DNA of 64,000 nt from Trichobilharzia regenti (GCA_944472135.2 OX235264.1:94994319-95058318), one strand, 5' to 3'; shown: positions 46,662 to 60,294, counted from the stretch's first letter. Notes: generated from the letters alone by a model not told the origin. A program made the numbers and translations.

Positions 46662-46945
46662 TCTCAGTTCTCTGAAGACTGATTATCACACACGAGCATC
46701 TTCACTCCACCATATTTATACCACTTCAACGAACACCCACACACCCATTCATGTTGACATATCATATGAGATAGAGGGACAAATATGTCACATGTGTGTG
46801 TATTGAGAGGAGTGGAAACTAGTGAATCCAATCAGCACAGTCGGGAACTTTTAATTCCACCAATCAAGTCACCTCAGTTCTCACCAATTTGAAATGAGGT
46901 CGCAGTATTTACTACGATTGGTGAAACATTTTCATCGTGATTTTG
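46662..46945 (-). promoter_or_regulatory. Putative promoter and 5' UTR of peptide-precursor copy 2
   Basis: TATA box tataaata on the minus strand (46713-46720), 52 bases before the ATG. An 8-base tatgacag-like unit present in copy 1 is missing here. The ggtggagtga block and CCAAT-like motifs are kept. Upstream similarity to copy 1 stops about 20 bases before the (GTA)n tract. Confidence 0.5.
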
Positions 46946-46966
46946 AATGACACCATCTGAAATATC

Positions 46967-47559
<593 letters not shown>

Positions 47560-47560
<1 letters not shown>

Positions 47561-47886
47561 GACAGCAATTAGCCTGGCGAATTCACTAATATGAAGTGTG
47601 AAATATTTACTCTCCAACACAATACTACTCGTCATTTCATCGGAAATTTCTCCTATCTGTCGTTCTGTTGTTCATACCCATTATCCGTTGGTATACAGAG
47701 ATGAATTAGTGTTGACGTGAGACATGAATGGCCTTCTACTCCTTCAGTGTGTACTCATCAAATGAAAACATGTGACGTACACATAATCAACATGTTGTGT
47801 ATGAGGATGTATGTATGTGTATGACTTGCAAAACACAAGATATTACTCATTCTCTGTACGCTTTAGTAGTACATTCATTAAAGTAC
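47560..47886 (+). repeat. R3 repeat part, inverted partner of 50330-50640
   Basis: Forms, with 50330-50640, an inverted repeat that extends the arms of the duplicated block beyond its edge in copy 1. Landmarks: gatgaattagtgttgacgt, gacttgcaaaacacaagat. Confidence 0.7.
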
Positions 47887-50800
47887 TCCTCACTCGAATT
47901 TGTCTTCATGAGTGGATAGCTGAGGTAGAGATGGAGAGAGATAGAGGTAAAAGAGACACAGAGAGAGAGAGTGAAACATATTTTTTTTTTTTTTTTGATA
48001 TACAGCTTGATTCCACACTGTATTTTTGGTACAAGTATGGAATTTTCAGCATGGATATCGGTAGCCCAAATTATGCAGGCCGACCATAGATATCAGGTGT
48101 GCGCCGGCGTGAGCTCGAACCCCGGACCATGTGCATGGTCGGCGAGAGTCCAAACCACTATGCCACCGACGCATTTGTGTGAACTGTATGGAATCATTTA
48201 CGGAACCATATAGAATGAACTGATTGCTTCCTGTGTACACAGTTTGTTCTGTGCCACGATGTATATACGGGGAAGGAACTTATTTTAATTTTTGTAACAT
48301 TTCATCAATAATAAGTCAAGATAATGTTGTTCATGTAGATGGGATTCAAGTTCACTGGTTCAGCAATATTTGTTGACATTCCTATGCATCTCCGGTTGAA
48401 CATACGAATTTAATACTTATCTGTCCAATCCTTCTGTCCGTAGGATTGGTTTGACCTTGTCAGTTTACCAACTTTATAATCAGCCTATATTCTCTAGTAG
48501 CCTCAATAACCTCCCCGTTGTGTTTATGCGTGAGTAACTTTTTTATGCGTTTTGAAGAATAGAAGATGAATTTTTAGTGTTCTGGAGCGTGTTGTTTCCT
48601 GTCCGACTTCCAACATTCCTTCCTTTCTCCCACTCAGGACCAATCAGTAAAGTATTCAGGGAAGAGAATCGATTACTGAATAAAGGAGACTAGGTATCAT
48701 CGGATCATCCCATGACCAAGTTGCAATTTTGTGAAAATACTCGTTTTTCGTTTAGTCAGTGACTACTTAGAATCGTGTTGAATGGAACTATCCATATATG
48801 CCATCCACATAGTGAACTATAAATTCACACCTTCTAGTTAATTCACCGAGTCATTCACTCACTTACTCACTCATTTATTCGTTCATTCATTCATTGAATC
48901 AGTCAATCATGTATGAGTACATTCATTCACGCAGTCATTGTTGTGTTCAATGTGGCGTTCAATCATTCACTGCGTGAATATTGACGTGGTTTGTTTCGTG
49001 TGTGTGTGTGTGTCATTCGAAGAAGCATTTGTGTATATTTCTGAAAAACAAACAGTATTCACTCTCCTCGTTTGCTTACAGGTTGTAAGCTCAGAAAACG
49101 AGGGAACGTTGGCACTGGTAGTTTGTTTTACTCGAGGTGGTCGATAGATGCACACTCAACATGCATTCTTCCCGTAACTTACTGACGACTGAGTGAGGCT
49201 TAGGAGTGTGTCAACCGCGGATCCAGTCATCGAAAAAAATTAGCATGTTTGGTGGTTGTTTCACCACCGAATCAAAGACGCTCAGTCTTCTCATAGGTGT
49301 GAATTGTTTACTTTATGCGGCGTATGATTCCAGGGGTAGACTACAGATTTCTTTTTCCTTTATTTAGCCGAAAGCAAGAGACTTATCAACAGAAACATCG
49401 ATATGTGAACACTATCCATCATGGGTACGCAGTTGATCGATCGATTATAGAGATACACATCTCTATAATACGTTATGAAATGCTACAGAACAGCAATGTT
49501 GATGTTGACATATTTTGTAGTGTTATTTATTGCACTTCAAATAGACCCTCTCATGCTGGACAAGTGCAACTTCATTTCACTTAACAAACTCTATTTATCC
49601 AGACAAATATATACAGTTCCGTCTACTTGACTTCTATTTATATATGTATATATATATATACGAAAATTTACAAACGATTTAGAACTGCTTCCTTCTGAAA
49701 ATACTTTGTGGTAACTAAAATTTTCAAGTTATCAGAAAGAGATTCGTAACAAACTTTTATGTCTCATTGGATCGTTGAGCTTTATTTAATCAAGTGAGTT
49801 TATTATGAGCCATATTCAACGAACTATCCGTTAGTATATGTATTCAATGCGGATATTGGTGATATTGGATATTGTTATCGCTTCCCTTCGTGCATTTATT
49901 TCACCTTGGAATTCGAAGACAGCAGACGTGGAGCATAATTGAATATTGTACCACTTGTTTTATTGGAATCATTGTGTAAGATTTCCACTCGAACAGAGGC
50001 TGTCTTATGTTCCATACCTACTTTTCAACGAAGTTCATTCATCACTTCAACACTGAATGACTGTCATTTCGCGACTACTACAATACTATGTAGCTCAAAT
50101 CAATGTCCTCATGCAATCACAAATAAGATCATATAATAAACCTCTCTAGTCAATACGTATTTCGTATATCACAGAAAACATTGAGTACAGGGGAAGCAGT
50201 CAGTTCATTCTACACGTGGTTAATTCCATGCAGATCACACATATGTCTATGCATCACTCTCTCTCTATGTCTCTTTTACTTCTATCTCTCTCCATCTCTA
50301 CCTCAGCTATCCACTCATGAAGACCAATTCGAGTGAGGAGTACTTTACTGAATGTACTACTAAAGCGTACAGAGAATGAGTAATATCTTGTGTTTTGCAA
50401 GTCAGTGAATAATCCTCATACACAACATGTTGATTATGTGTACGTCACATGTTTTCATTTGATGAGTACACACTGAAGGAGTAGAAGGCCATTCATGTCT
50501 CACGTCAACACTAATTCATCTCTGTATACCACCGGATGATGGGTATGAGCAACAGAACGACAGACAGGAGAAATTTCCGATGAAATGACGAGTAGTATTG
50601 TGTCGGAGAACAAATATTTCACAGTTCACTGACACTGAATTCGCTGGATTGACTTTACTTTTCATGAATAAGCCCTACTGAATCGTCTGCTGTATAATTC
50701 CTTTTCAAGCCGATACAGATATCAGGTTATCTGTTCTTAGCTTTTATGCTGAATCATAACCAGATATTGACGGATTTCAAATGTGTGACAGAACGGAAGC

Positions 50801-51855
50801 TTCAGTAATACACTATATGACACATTCACAATTTTGGACAATCCACCCATTTCCATTCCATCACTGAAACACAACTGACGCACTCATTACATGGGGCATG
50901 AACGTTTAGTGACTCACCTGACACATCACAGTCAGTTCACACAGACATTCGAATTCTTTCCTGGTGGGCCACATAGAACTGATCGCTTCAATTATCAACA
51001 GTATCGTAGTATGGCTGAATATTCCTTTACCCCTAATATGGTAAACTTGACTCTTTTTTCCTTAGTACATCGAAAGTTTGTTGAAATATCGACTTCTTCA
51101 ACGTCTGCTACCCTCTGCTTTCTTCTTTTTAATCTTTTCCTTTTCTCTCTATTTGAGCTTTAGTGTGCTTACCTATATACTTCATGTGTTCATTTTATAC
51201 AGGTCTCCTATGTGATTTAGCTTAGTCTCTTCAACATATCTTGGATACCTGCCACGAAGTTTAGCTTCGTTCGTAGATAAATTCGTCAGTTTCTCTTTCG
51301 ATATCTGGACACCTTATTCTGCATGTTTGTCCATCCGCCTACCTTCTACATTTTCTCTTCACTTCGTTTAGATTTACACGAAGTCTGTCTGTCCATTCGA
51401 GGAATCACATGTCACCATGTGCATATCATTTTGCTCGTACACGCTTCCCTCAATAACCAAATCACTGATGGTGCTGACGTCCGAGAAACAATGAGTAGTT
51501 TTCAACACATTGCCACTTCTCTCCCTGTGTCTCCTGTTCACAGTTTATATTCACATCACAGATTCGACGAATGCTAATAACTGGCTGAATATACAGAGAA
51601 GACAGGCCTTCAAGCGAACATTGGAGAGACAGAGGTGATGGATATAACTAACCACAAACAACAACAACTACAACAGCAACAATCACTAATCTCGGTTGAC
51701 AGTATAAATGTGTAGGAGGTGATCTCTTGCACTAACCCAGCCAGCACCGACCGAATCAAGTAATAGTGACACACATGAGGATGCAATCGCCAGTCAGGAT
51801 TAGGAAGGCTTTCAAGACTGACATTATTCAAAAGCACCTTGGGAATGCTCTGCGT
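47887..51855 (+). repeat. Segmental duplication block 1, copy 2
   Basis: Partner of 28848-32835. Includes the SINE (47979-48172), the hairpin at 49444-49469, the reverse R3 copy (49970-50640) and the RTE2-like remnant (51585-51855). No host gene recognised. Confidence 0.9.
47979..48172 (-). mobile_element. tRNA-derived SINE, reverse copy in block 1 copy 2
   Basis: Same insertion as 28948-29131, with a longer A tail (16 T at 47981-47996 on the plus strand against 8). The head and box motifs are unchanged. Confidence 0.75.
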
Positions 51856-51940
51856 AGAAATGAGGAAAAAATTTAAGGTTTTACATGTAAAAGTAAACTC
51901 CAAGCTGGTATATGTTGAAGATAATTGTCGCGTGACTCGT

Positions 51941-52234
51941 GACAAACTCGTGACTCCCGGGTTGGGGCCCTCGGGACTCTAGGAATCAATGGCTGGAGAC
52001 TATAGGTGACATGGCTCAAAATCGTTGTCAATGGCGCAGATGTATTCAATCTCTGTAATCTTTCATATTCCTCTCTACCATTACCCATTCTGTTTCACTC
52101 TTATACTTGTCAAACTCTATTGATTCTCTTCACTCATCTTCTTGTCTACCTCTGTGTGCTATTTGGAACGTGGCAACTCGAACTGCTGCACTTCGGTGCC
52201 AAGTTCTATGTTGAATCCAGACAGACAGACAAAC
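51941..52234 (+). mobile_element. RTE1-F: short 3' fragment of RTE1, private to duplication copy 2
   Basis: About 290 bases of RTE1 3' UTR, closest to RTE1-A (compare 4752-5040 inverted), ending in cagacagacaga. Flanked by gacaaac (51941-51947 and 52228-52234). Copy 1 has a single acaaac at 32930 with no element. Too short to code. Confidence 0.85.
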
Positions 52235-53713
52235 ATTTCCAGTTGCTTTGAGAATTCGTGCGTGAATTCGGTTTCTCGTCCCTGAAGATCAGGTGTCCAT
52301 AGAAGAATAGAATGGAGACAGCCAGTAACTCCGGATGCGAAGCATCCATGGACGTGTCATGCAAGAAATATGCAGAATGAATATGCGGAAGGATCCGATA
52401 CACTGAGAGGCAGACACTGAGTGAGACTGCACGCAGTCTCCTGAGTGGCATTTGATTCGGAGACCAAATAATCGCACCTGAGGATGGTGTAAGAATGACA
52501 GTCGTGGATTCAGCTCAGAACTGTAGAGAGAAAGACGAAATGGAGTTCTTGTCGACTGCCACTTGCAATTAACGGGAGAAGTCTTCATTATTCTCTTCGT
52601 CTGTGTTGTTTGTGCATTTCATTAATTTCACACTCCTAACTCTGCTACATTTTGAGTGGAAAGTTTTCGTCATGAACTTGTTGGAGAACTTCCATTGAAC
52701 GGAATCGAAGTACGCTACTTGTGATGTCCAACACAACTTATTATTGTTTCTTTTCGTTTATTCATGTGTGATTGATTTTCGAAGAATCATCTCGGAAGTA
52801 ATAAATCATAAGCTCACCATATATATCCATATATGTGCGTATTTTTCGTTATCACAACGTGTAACTGATGTCTGTGGAAACTGGGTTCTACTAGATATGA
52901 ATTATGGTCAACGGAATCAATTAAACACGGTGCTTTCAGCTGGCACCATCTACTTTGTATTCCCGGGCGGCTGATCGTCAATATGGAGAGAACGTATCTG
53001 TTGGTAAATGACTGAAGACTGCTGGAAACGCTTTTCGTGCCGCAAATGCCAAATTTGAAGTAGGCAATTGCACTTATTTCACATCACAGTTATAATGGGA
53101 GATCTTGTTTGTTTTGCCAACTGCAGGAGTTGCTTTCTTCCTTACCACAGCCTTAAAAGACTCACTTGTTTCCACCTGTAACTATTCCAGTTTGTGTCAC
53201 ACTACGTAAAACATAAATCCTCCACGATGTCCACGACAACTAGGATGATTTTTACTGCGAAATATTTGCCGGCCTCAATACTACCTCCAGTATTCTGGAA
53301 GATCCAGATCACAGCATTGAAAGATCAGCTCAAAACTTACTCATGTCCTCGTTTCACAAACTACACAGTTTCATGAAATGAATCATGAATCAAATTGAAG
53401 TATGCGCTGAAGATGTCACCCTGTAGGGTGATGAAATTAAGCATCGAACTCAGAGAACACAACCACATCGAAATATCAATCACTTCGTATTTGACGTTGT
53501 AATCTAGGTATTGCATTGTTTGATTCGCTGGTTAGGGAACTCCGAGTTGTTGAGGTAGTGTCAATATTACGTAGTAGTCTACGCCTTCGAAGTCTCCCTA
53601 GTAACCGATGAATTTGAGGTAGACAGTTGACTTCCATTCTGTTCGCTTTCCCGGATTGACGTGTATCGTAGCAAACTTATGACTACATGATTCAACTTGC
53701 CTCAAATTAGCTC
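52235..53713 (+). repeat. Segmental duplication block 2, copy 2 (with PLE2 relic 53389-53477)
   Basis: 52235-52553 matches 32935-33236 at about 88-90%. From 52554 the match to 34135-35290 is nearly perfect. Contains the PLE2 3'-end relic with the CTGAAGA core at 53407-53413. No host gene recognised. Confidence 0.88.
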
Positions 53714-54771
53714 CAGTCTCTCTGTCTGCCTGTCTGTTTTCGACATAGAACTTTGCACCAATGTGCAGTCACCACACTGCCCTAAGCACACAAAGAGCGT
53801 GAGGAAAGTAGTAGAAATGCATATCAGAGACAGTAGACAGGGGTATGAGACAAAAGGAAAGGTGTTAACGAAGAACAATATAGTTTCATTGTAAATTATA
53901 AGTCACAAGGAGTGGGTGGGCGCATCTGCACCAGCCATTGAGGACGATTTTCAGCAACACCACCAATTTTCTCCAGCCGTTATCAGTTTTTGCCATCCAC
54001 AGGACGTCAACCAGGAATTCTACACCTTCCTGCGTGACTGTCAGGAAGTAACTGATGTGGATTTCATCGACTGGTGTCACGTTTTGGTTTTCCACTGCTG
54101 GCATTTTTTCAGACTCACTCTATTCCAGCTGACATTCCCCTTCGAGGAAGGCGATGACTAGGCAGGTATGTGTAACACATGTCCTAACTATCTCAATCGA
54201 TGTAACTTTACAGGCTCGTCCGTTGATTTCCCCTCCTTAACTAGCACTCAACCGATGGCCAACCTCAATATTGCTCACCTTATTATACCACCATTCTAAC
54301 ATGGGAGATAGGGTGCGGGCACCTATGATCAAAGACAGCTACCCAATGTTTTCATGTCCTCCACTCTGAATACCTGGGTCTTAAAGCCATAAAGGAGGAC
54401 GAAGCGGAATTCTGAGCAGTTCACCCGCCCTTTGGTCGATAGCCAGTCGAACATCATGTCAACACCAGAGACGGCGTAAACTGGCACATGTGAAACACGC
54501 CCTCTCTGTCCGTTCTGAGATTTTGTCAGCGATCAACCCGCTGGCACTGGCTGATGCAACTTCACAAATAAGTGAAGCGGTCAACCTGCTCTACCAATTT
54601 ACTCCCTATCTCTAAGCTAAGAGTCAGTGTAATTTATTCCTGTAACATCATCCTACATTTGGCGGGAGCGAATCACATGCCGAACATTCGTAGATTGCAA
54701 CTCAAGGTGTTCGGAAGACGCAGAATTTTGTCAGCGTCTTCAGAGAGGACTATATCATCTAGATATTCTAA

Positions 54772-55088
54772 ATTGATCTTGATACTACAAATACGATGCG
54801 CGCGCTATTCAACTTCTGCGCTTCATTTCCTTAATTTTATAAATACTCTCGTTTCTGTAAAATTTCATGCCAAGAGTTTGTGGAAACTATTACAATTATT
54901 TACCTTTCGAACACTAAATCCGAGGATAAAATCTTATTGACAGGTAATACCTATAACTAACTATTTGGATTTGTGAAATTTTTAAACATAAACACATCTA
55001 TAATTGTATATATTGTTGGATTTACATGTTCAAGTTGTTCCAAGACAGTGAGTTTTATGGTTGAGATATCATTTTAGTTAACTGCATT
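54772..55088. other. Unassigned AT-rich segment at the left edge of the insertion
   Basis: About 317 bases with no partner in the window. It may be the upstream part of the RTE2 5' UTR, cut off by the minus-strand RTE2 fragment, or an independent insertion. No frame of note. Confidence 0.4.
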
Positions 55089-55988
55089 ATTATTATTGTA
55101 TCCTTTAGTTCCTAGAGGAACATAAGGCTTCAGCTGAGCACCTCCATTGACTTCGGTTTTCTGACAACATTTTCACCCTACTCCAGGTCTGTCCACATGC
55201 TTTCATCTCCTCCTTGCATGACCTCCTCCAAGTCACCCTCGCACTGACCACCAACTCGCCGCTTCCCGTTCGGGTTCCACTCAAGGGCTTGTCTAGTGAT
55301 GTCACTTGATGTTTTCCTCAGAGTATGGCTAATCCATCTCCATTTCTTCCTGCCTATTTGTTTCACAATCGGTTCCTGCTGAGTTGGTTCGCTCATTGCC
55401 AGAGATCCCTGTTGCTGATCTTTTCTGGCCATCTGATCTTGAGTATTGAGCGTAGACAGCTGTTAATGAAGGTCTTAAGTTTGTTGGAGATGCTCTTTAT
55501 GACTCGCCAAGTCTCTGGTCCGTATAGTAGCACTCACTTTACATTGGAGTTGAAAATCCGGATCTTACTTTTGATGCTGAGTGATGTTGACTTCCACACA
55601 GATTTGGTAGTAATGAAAGCTTGTCTTGCTTTTCCGATTCTGGCTTTGATATTCTCGTCAGTTCCGTCTGCCTGTAGTTGAAACGATGCTTCCCAGGTAG
55701 GTGAAGGAGGTTGTTTCTTTCAGGTTCCTCCCATTTATGCTGGCTGATTGTTGTCTGTTGTTGTTGTTGCTGTTGATGTTGGCTAGGAATCTTCATCACC
55801 TCTGTTTTATCTATGTTCACTTGAAGTCCTATCTTTGATGCTTCTTCTGCCAACTTGTTACTTTTCACTTGCATATCTTCCAGTTTGTGGGAAATCAGAC
55901 ATATATATCATCATCGGCGAAGTCCAGACCCTCCAAGTCTTTTGTGTGAGTCCATTTTATGCCTGTTCCCTCGTTGGTTGCCGTGCTG
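55089..55988 (-). mobile_element. RTE2, 5'-truncated minus-strand copy
   Basis: Matches RTE2 from about 58350 to its 3' end, inverted. The minus strand reads [17 protein letters not shown] and [19 protein letters not shown], then after a frameshift ITRQALEWNPNGKRRVGG and [10 protein letters not shown]. Ends with the ATA-rich tail (55089-55100). Abuts the 5' part of the plus-strand RTE2, so the two lie head to head. It keeps the true C-terminus lost in the plus copy. Confidence 0.85.
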
Positions 55989-58900
55989 TGCTGAACTATA
56001 TTGCATGTTGTTGTATTGTATTGTTGTTGTCGCTTTCTGCCCTTTTGCTCTGAACCGTTTTCCTTTTGCTGGTGTTGTTCTGATTGTTTTGTCCGTTATT
56101 TTCCGATTTTGAGGGGAGCAACCCAAAAGGTCGCTTCTCTCTAAACTTTATCTTAATGTAACCATTCCTTTCTCAGGCGTGAGGCTAGCAACCCTACCCT
56201 GTAAACAAAATTGCTACAGAAACTCCAGCACAATGAACCTCTTTGCACCAAAAGAAAAAGTCTTTGTGGGTACATGGAACGTCCGAACTATGTACGAGAC
56301 AGGGAAAGCTGCCCAGATCGCAAACGAGATGAAAAGATACGGAATCCAAGTACTGGGAATATGTGAAAGCAGATGGAATGGGAGTGGACTCACCAAATTG
56401 TCAACGGGTGAGTCAGTGATCTACTCCGGTCACCCAGAAGATAACCACACGCACACCGAGGGCGTGGCTATCATGATGTCACCAACGGCAACGAAAGCCC
56501 TGATACAATGGGAGGCGATTTCGTCCAGGATAATGACCGCCAGGTTCAACTCCAAAGGAAGGAAAGTGTCAATCATACAATGTTATGCACCCACAAACAA
56601 CGCAGACCTCGAGAAGAAAGAAGAATTCTACAGACAACTACAGGCAACAATGGACAATACTCCAGCTGGCGACATGAAAATACTAATGGGAGACATGAAC
56701 GCCAAACTGGGACCAGACAACACAGGAAGGGAACTCATCATGGGTAGAGAAGCTCTCGGAGAAATGAATGAAAACGGAGAACTCTTCGCCGACTTCTGCG
56801 CCTTCAACGAACTAGTGATTGGTGGCAGTGTATACAAGCACAAAGATATCCACAAGGCTACATGGGTGTCACCAGACGGGCAAACCAAAAACCAAATCGA
56901 CTTCATCTCAATCTCAAGGAAGTGGAGGCGCAGCCTACTGGACACAAAAGCAAGAAGAGGAGCAGACGTTGGCTCAGACCACTATCTCGTACAAGGGACA
57001 ATCCAAATCAAATTAAAAGCTTTCAGGGAAACAGGAGCTGCAGATAGACCACAAGCCAAGTTCAACACTCAAAAGCTGAAGGACCAGGCTACAAAGGACA
57101 TCTTCATTGCAAGCATAAAGGACAAAGCCGAGACACAAATCAACACTAGCGAAGAGGTCGGCGTCGAAAAGCACTGGAACAACTTGAAAACGGTGTGGAG
57201 TCAAACCTGCATAGAAGTTCTAGGCAGAAAAAAGAGACAGGACAAACAGTGGCTCACTACGGACACTTGGAAACTAATAGAAGAGAGAAGGACAGTGAAA
57301 CAAAAGATTATCCAGTGCACTGACGAGCAACAAAAACAGGAGCTGAATGCAAGCTACAATACACTGAACAAAAGAGTGAAGAAGAGTGCCAGGGAAGACA
57401 AAAGAAAATATTATGAAACCATGGCAAACGAAGCAGAACAAGCTGCAGGCAAAGGAGACCTCGCCACACTCTACCAAACAACTAGGCACCTTTCGGGCAA
57501 ACGTTCGACACAGATTAAGCCAATAAAGGACGACAATGGAAAGTCAATCACCAAAGAGGTGGAACAGAGAAAGCACTGGGCTGAACACTTCAAAAGACTT
57601 CTAAATCGTCCGCCACCTACAACACGCCCAACAATACCAACAACGGAAGCAGAACTACCAGTGAACACTGACCCCCCGACGAAATCAGAAGTCCTGAATG
57701 CAATCAAGATGCTTAAAGCTGGGAAAACACCGGGACCAGATGGAATCCCAGCAGAGGCTTTGAAAATAGACCCAGAGACAACAGCGGACTTGATGACGCC
57801 ACTGCTGGAGAAGGTGTGGAAAGAGGGCAAAGTACCCGAGGATTGGAAGAACGGATACTTATTCAAACTTCCAAAGAAAGGAGACTTAAGTCAATGTAAA
57901 AACTGGCGTGGAATTATGCTTCTGTCCATTCCAAGCAAGATACTAAGTCGCATCATCCTGGAGAGAATCAAACAAGCCCTAGATGAAAAACTTCGTCCGG
58001 AACAGGCTGGATTCAGGAGAAACAAATCATGTATTGATCAAATCGCCACTCTACGGATCATCATTGAACAAAGCTTGGAATGGCAGTCACCTCTCTATCT
58101 CAACTTCATCGACTTTGAAAAGGCCTTCGACAGCGTCGATCGAGAGGTCATTTGGCAACTACTTCGCTACTACGGGGTCCCATCGACAATTATACATCTC
58201 ATCCAACAGTTATACGACAATGCTGCATGCCAAGTAATCCACAACGGGAAACTTACGGAAGCCTTCGAAGTGAGGACGGGAGTGAGGCAAGGCTGTCTAC
58301 TATCACCAATGATCTTCCTGATTGCAATTGATTGGATAATGCGACAGACAACGGCAACCAACGAGGGAACAGGCATAAAATGGACTGACACAAAAGACTT
58401 GGAGGATCTGGATTTCGCCGATGATATATGTCTGATTTCCCACAAACTGGAAGATATGCAAGTGAAAAGTAACAAGTTGGCAGAAGAAGCATCAAAGATA
58501 GGACTTCACGTGAACATAGATAAAACAGAGGTGATGAAGATTCCTAGCCAACATCAACAGCAACAACAACAACAGACAACAATCAGCAGCATAAATGGGA
58601 GGAACCTGAAAGAAACAACCTCCTTCACCTACCTGGGAAGCATCGTCTCAACTACAGGCGGAACTGACGAGGATATCAAAGCCAGAATCGGAAAAGCAAG
58701 ACAAGCTTTCATTACTCTCAAATCTGTGTGGAGGTCAACAGCAATCAGCATCAAAAATAAGATCCGGATTTTCAACTCCAATGTGAAGTCAGTGCTACTA
58801 TACGGATCAGAGACTTGGCGAGTCATAAAGAGCATCTCAAACAAACTTCAAACCTTCATTAACAGCTGTCTACGCTCAATACTCAAGATCAGATGGCCAG

Positions 58901-59240
58901 AAAAGATCAGCAACAGGGATCTCTGGGAGCGAACCAATCAGGAACCGATTGTGAAACAAATAGGCAGGAAGAAATGGAGATGGATTGGCCATACGCTGAG
59001 GAAACCATCAAGTGACATCACTAGACAAGCCATCGCTCGAGTGGAACCCGAAAGGGAAGCGGCGAGTTGGTCGTCAGTGCGAGGGTGACTTGGAGGAGGT
59101 CATGCAAGGAGGAGATGAAAGCATGTGGACAGACCTGGAGTAGGGTGAAAATGTTGTCAGAAAACCGAAGTCAATGGAGGTGCTCAGCTGAAGCCCTATG
59201 TTCCTCTAGGAACTAAAGGATACAATAATAATAAATAATG
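55989..59240 (+). mobile_element. RTE2: near-intact RTE-type non-LTR retrotransposon
   Basis: 5' leader (55989-56232), one long frame, and a 3' end at tctaggaactaaaggatac followed by an ATA-rich tail (59222-59239). The 3' end is shared with 13617-13660 and 55089-55135. Inserted into RTE1-E/G. A second family from RTE1: different leader, tail and protein. Confidence 0.88.
56233..59088 (+). CDS. RTE2 endonuclease/reverse transcriptase polyprotein (C-terminal frameshift only)
   Basis: I take the ATG at 56233 (951 codons); the frame is open upstream to a GTG at 56179. The apurinic-type endonuclease covers about residues 8-255: WNVRTM, Glu45 in [16 protein letters not shown] (Asp154, Asn156), and GSDHYLV (His250). 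A linker rich in Lys/Glu follows. The RT domain (about residues 490-760) has [66 protein letters not shown] and the catalytic FADD at 728-731. Then comes QHQQQQQQQ and the [10 protein letters not shown]-terminal block. All visible catalytic residues are intact. A 4-bp insertion near 59032, compared with the minus-strand copy (RQALEWNP), shifts the last 20 or so codons. The enzyme nicks DNA and primes reverse transcription of its RNA at the nick. It is the most complete coding sequence in the window. Current activity cannot be judged. Confidence 0.88.
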   Translation: MNLFAPKEKVFVGTWNVRTMYETGKAAQIANEMKRYGIQVLGICESRWNGSGLTKLSTGESVIYSGHPEDNHTHTEGVAIMMSPTATKALIQWEAISSRIMTARFNSKGRKVSIIQCYAPTNNADLEKKEEFYRQLQATMDNTPAGDMKILMGDMNAKLGPDNTGRELIMGREALGEMNENGELFADFCAFNELVIGGSVYKHKDIHKATWVSPDGQTKNQIDFISISRKWRRSLLDTKARRGADVGSDHYLVQGTIQIKLKAFRETGAADRPQAKFNTQKLKDQATKDIFIASIKDKAETQINTSEEVGVEKHWNNLKTVWSQTCIEVLGRKKRQDKQWLTTDTWKLIEERRTVKQKIIQCTDEQQKQELNASYNTLNKRVKKSAREDKRKYYETMANEAEQAAGKGDLATLYQTTRHLSGKRSTQIKPIKDDNGKSITKEVEQRKHWAEHFKRLLNRPPPTTRPTIPTTEAELPVNTDPPTKSEVLNAIKMLKAGKTPGPDGIPAEALKIDPETTADLMTPLLEKVWKEGKVPEDWKNGYLFKLPKKGDLSQCKNWRGIMLLSIPSKILSRIILERIKQALDEKLRPEQAGFRRNKSCIDQIATLRIIIEQSLEWQSPLYLNFIDFEKAFDSVDREVIWQLLRYYGVPSTIIHLIQQLYDNAACQVIHNGKLTEAFEVRTGVRQGCLLSPMIFLIAIDWIMRQTTATNEGTGIKWTDTKDLEDLDFADDICLISHKLEDMQVKSNKLAEEASKIGLHVNIDKTEVMKIPSQHQQQQQQQTTISSINGRNLKETTSFTYLGSIVSTTGGTDEDIKARIGKARQAFITLKSVWRSTAISIKNKIRIFNSNVKSVLLYGSETWRVIKSISNKLQTFINSCLRSILKIRWPEKISNRDLWERTNQEPIVKQIGRKKWRWIGHTLRKPSSDITRQAIARVEPEREAASWSSVRG

Positions 59241-59562
59241 CTAAGTCGACGAGATTACATCCTGGTAACAAGTTAATCCCTGAGTCGCTCAAAAAAAGAG
59301 TTAGGGTTAAGTCAATTAGCATATCTAAGATGAAATTGAATAGAAATGGGGATAGTGAGCATCCCTGACGGACACCACTAGTTGTCGCTACTTCAGATGG
59401 CAACTGGCCGTAAGCTCTCACCTGGATGTGTGAGATCGAGTAGAGGGCATTGATCAGCGAAATGTTTTTCCTCGGAATTCCCTTCACAGCCACCCGTCTG
59501 TCGACAGAATCGAATACCGCTTTCAAATCAAGAATTATGACAATTTTTGGACGCCTGTAAGT

Positions 59563-60290
59563 ATACCATTAATATATGAGTACAACTTGGGCACTGTAAT
59601 AGTAAGTAATTCCATATTAGTTTGTTTATTAGGTGTATCACACAGTGAAACAGTATTATTTACTGGATGACGTTTCGAACAAAATTTATTGTTCATAATC
59701 ATATCAATTTTGATCACACGACTTTGAAAATTTAGTTTTATAGTTTTCTTTATCTTCTCCTTTTTGTCGTAATGGTAGTGGAATTTTTCAGATATCTGGG
59801 ACAGGTGTTGAATCATTCCTATTACATGTGTTGATTTGTTGTTGATTCGATAAACAAAGCTTCTGTTATCAATCTCTCCCTCCATTCATCCTGTGACATT
59901 AGATTTTAAAACTGTCATCCTATCCCATCCACTCTATTGTATGGTTGTGTGTAACTGCATGTGATGAGTGCTATAGCTGAACTATTCTCTAGTTTCCTTT
60001 TCTTATTCGGGTAAACTAATCTAGATTTCCCTAAGTTTTTATGTTCAGCTAGTCTGGCTGTCCCCGTTCTACTAGTTTGCCCCATGTATTTGACCTAACA
60101 ATCATTCCAGTTGGGTATTAGATAAACTTAGTTGTTTTGTTTTAAAGGCTCAACAGGATCCTTTAACCGACAAAGCTTGTTTCTAATTGAGTTTGTCGGT
60201 TTGAATGATACTTTTATTCTTGCATTGTTAAGATTTCTGCGTAAGGCTTCCGAGGTTCCTTCCTTGTATTGAATTACTGTGGATGATTTT
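59563..60290 (-). pseudogene. PLE3: Penelope-like element 3' remnant (GIY-YIG region)
   Basis: The minus strand reads ALRRNLNNARIKVSFKPTN and KLCRLKDPVEPLKQN (60270-60128). After a frameshift it reads VYLIPNWNDC-stop-VKYMGQTSRT and ARLAEHK (60125-60035), the GIY-YIG nuclease signature in its PLE form. Sequence down to 59563 is the element's C-terminal and 3' part. Several breaks. Distinct from PLE1 (KYIGRTERR) and PLE2 (HYIGQSGR). Lies where the RTE1-E/G 5' half should continue. Confidence 0.75.
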
Positions 60291-60294
60291 GTTG

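Larger units (their letters stand above)
53714..59562 (-). mobile_element. RTE1-E/G: one old RTE1 copy split by a 4.5-kb insertion
   Basis: The 3' half is 53714-54771 and the upstream RT part is 59241-59562. The minus strand reads SGINLLPGCNLVDL at 59290-59245 and LEYLDDIVL at 54772-54745. These two are adjacent in intact RTE1 (NLVDLEYADDIVLL), so they were one element. ctaa stands at both break edges (54768-54771 and 59241-59244). The right end stops at about 59562, where PLE3 begins. Shares its insertion site with RTE1-D. The catalytic motif has become YLDD. Confidence 0.85.
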
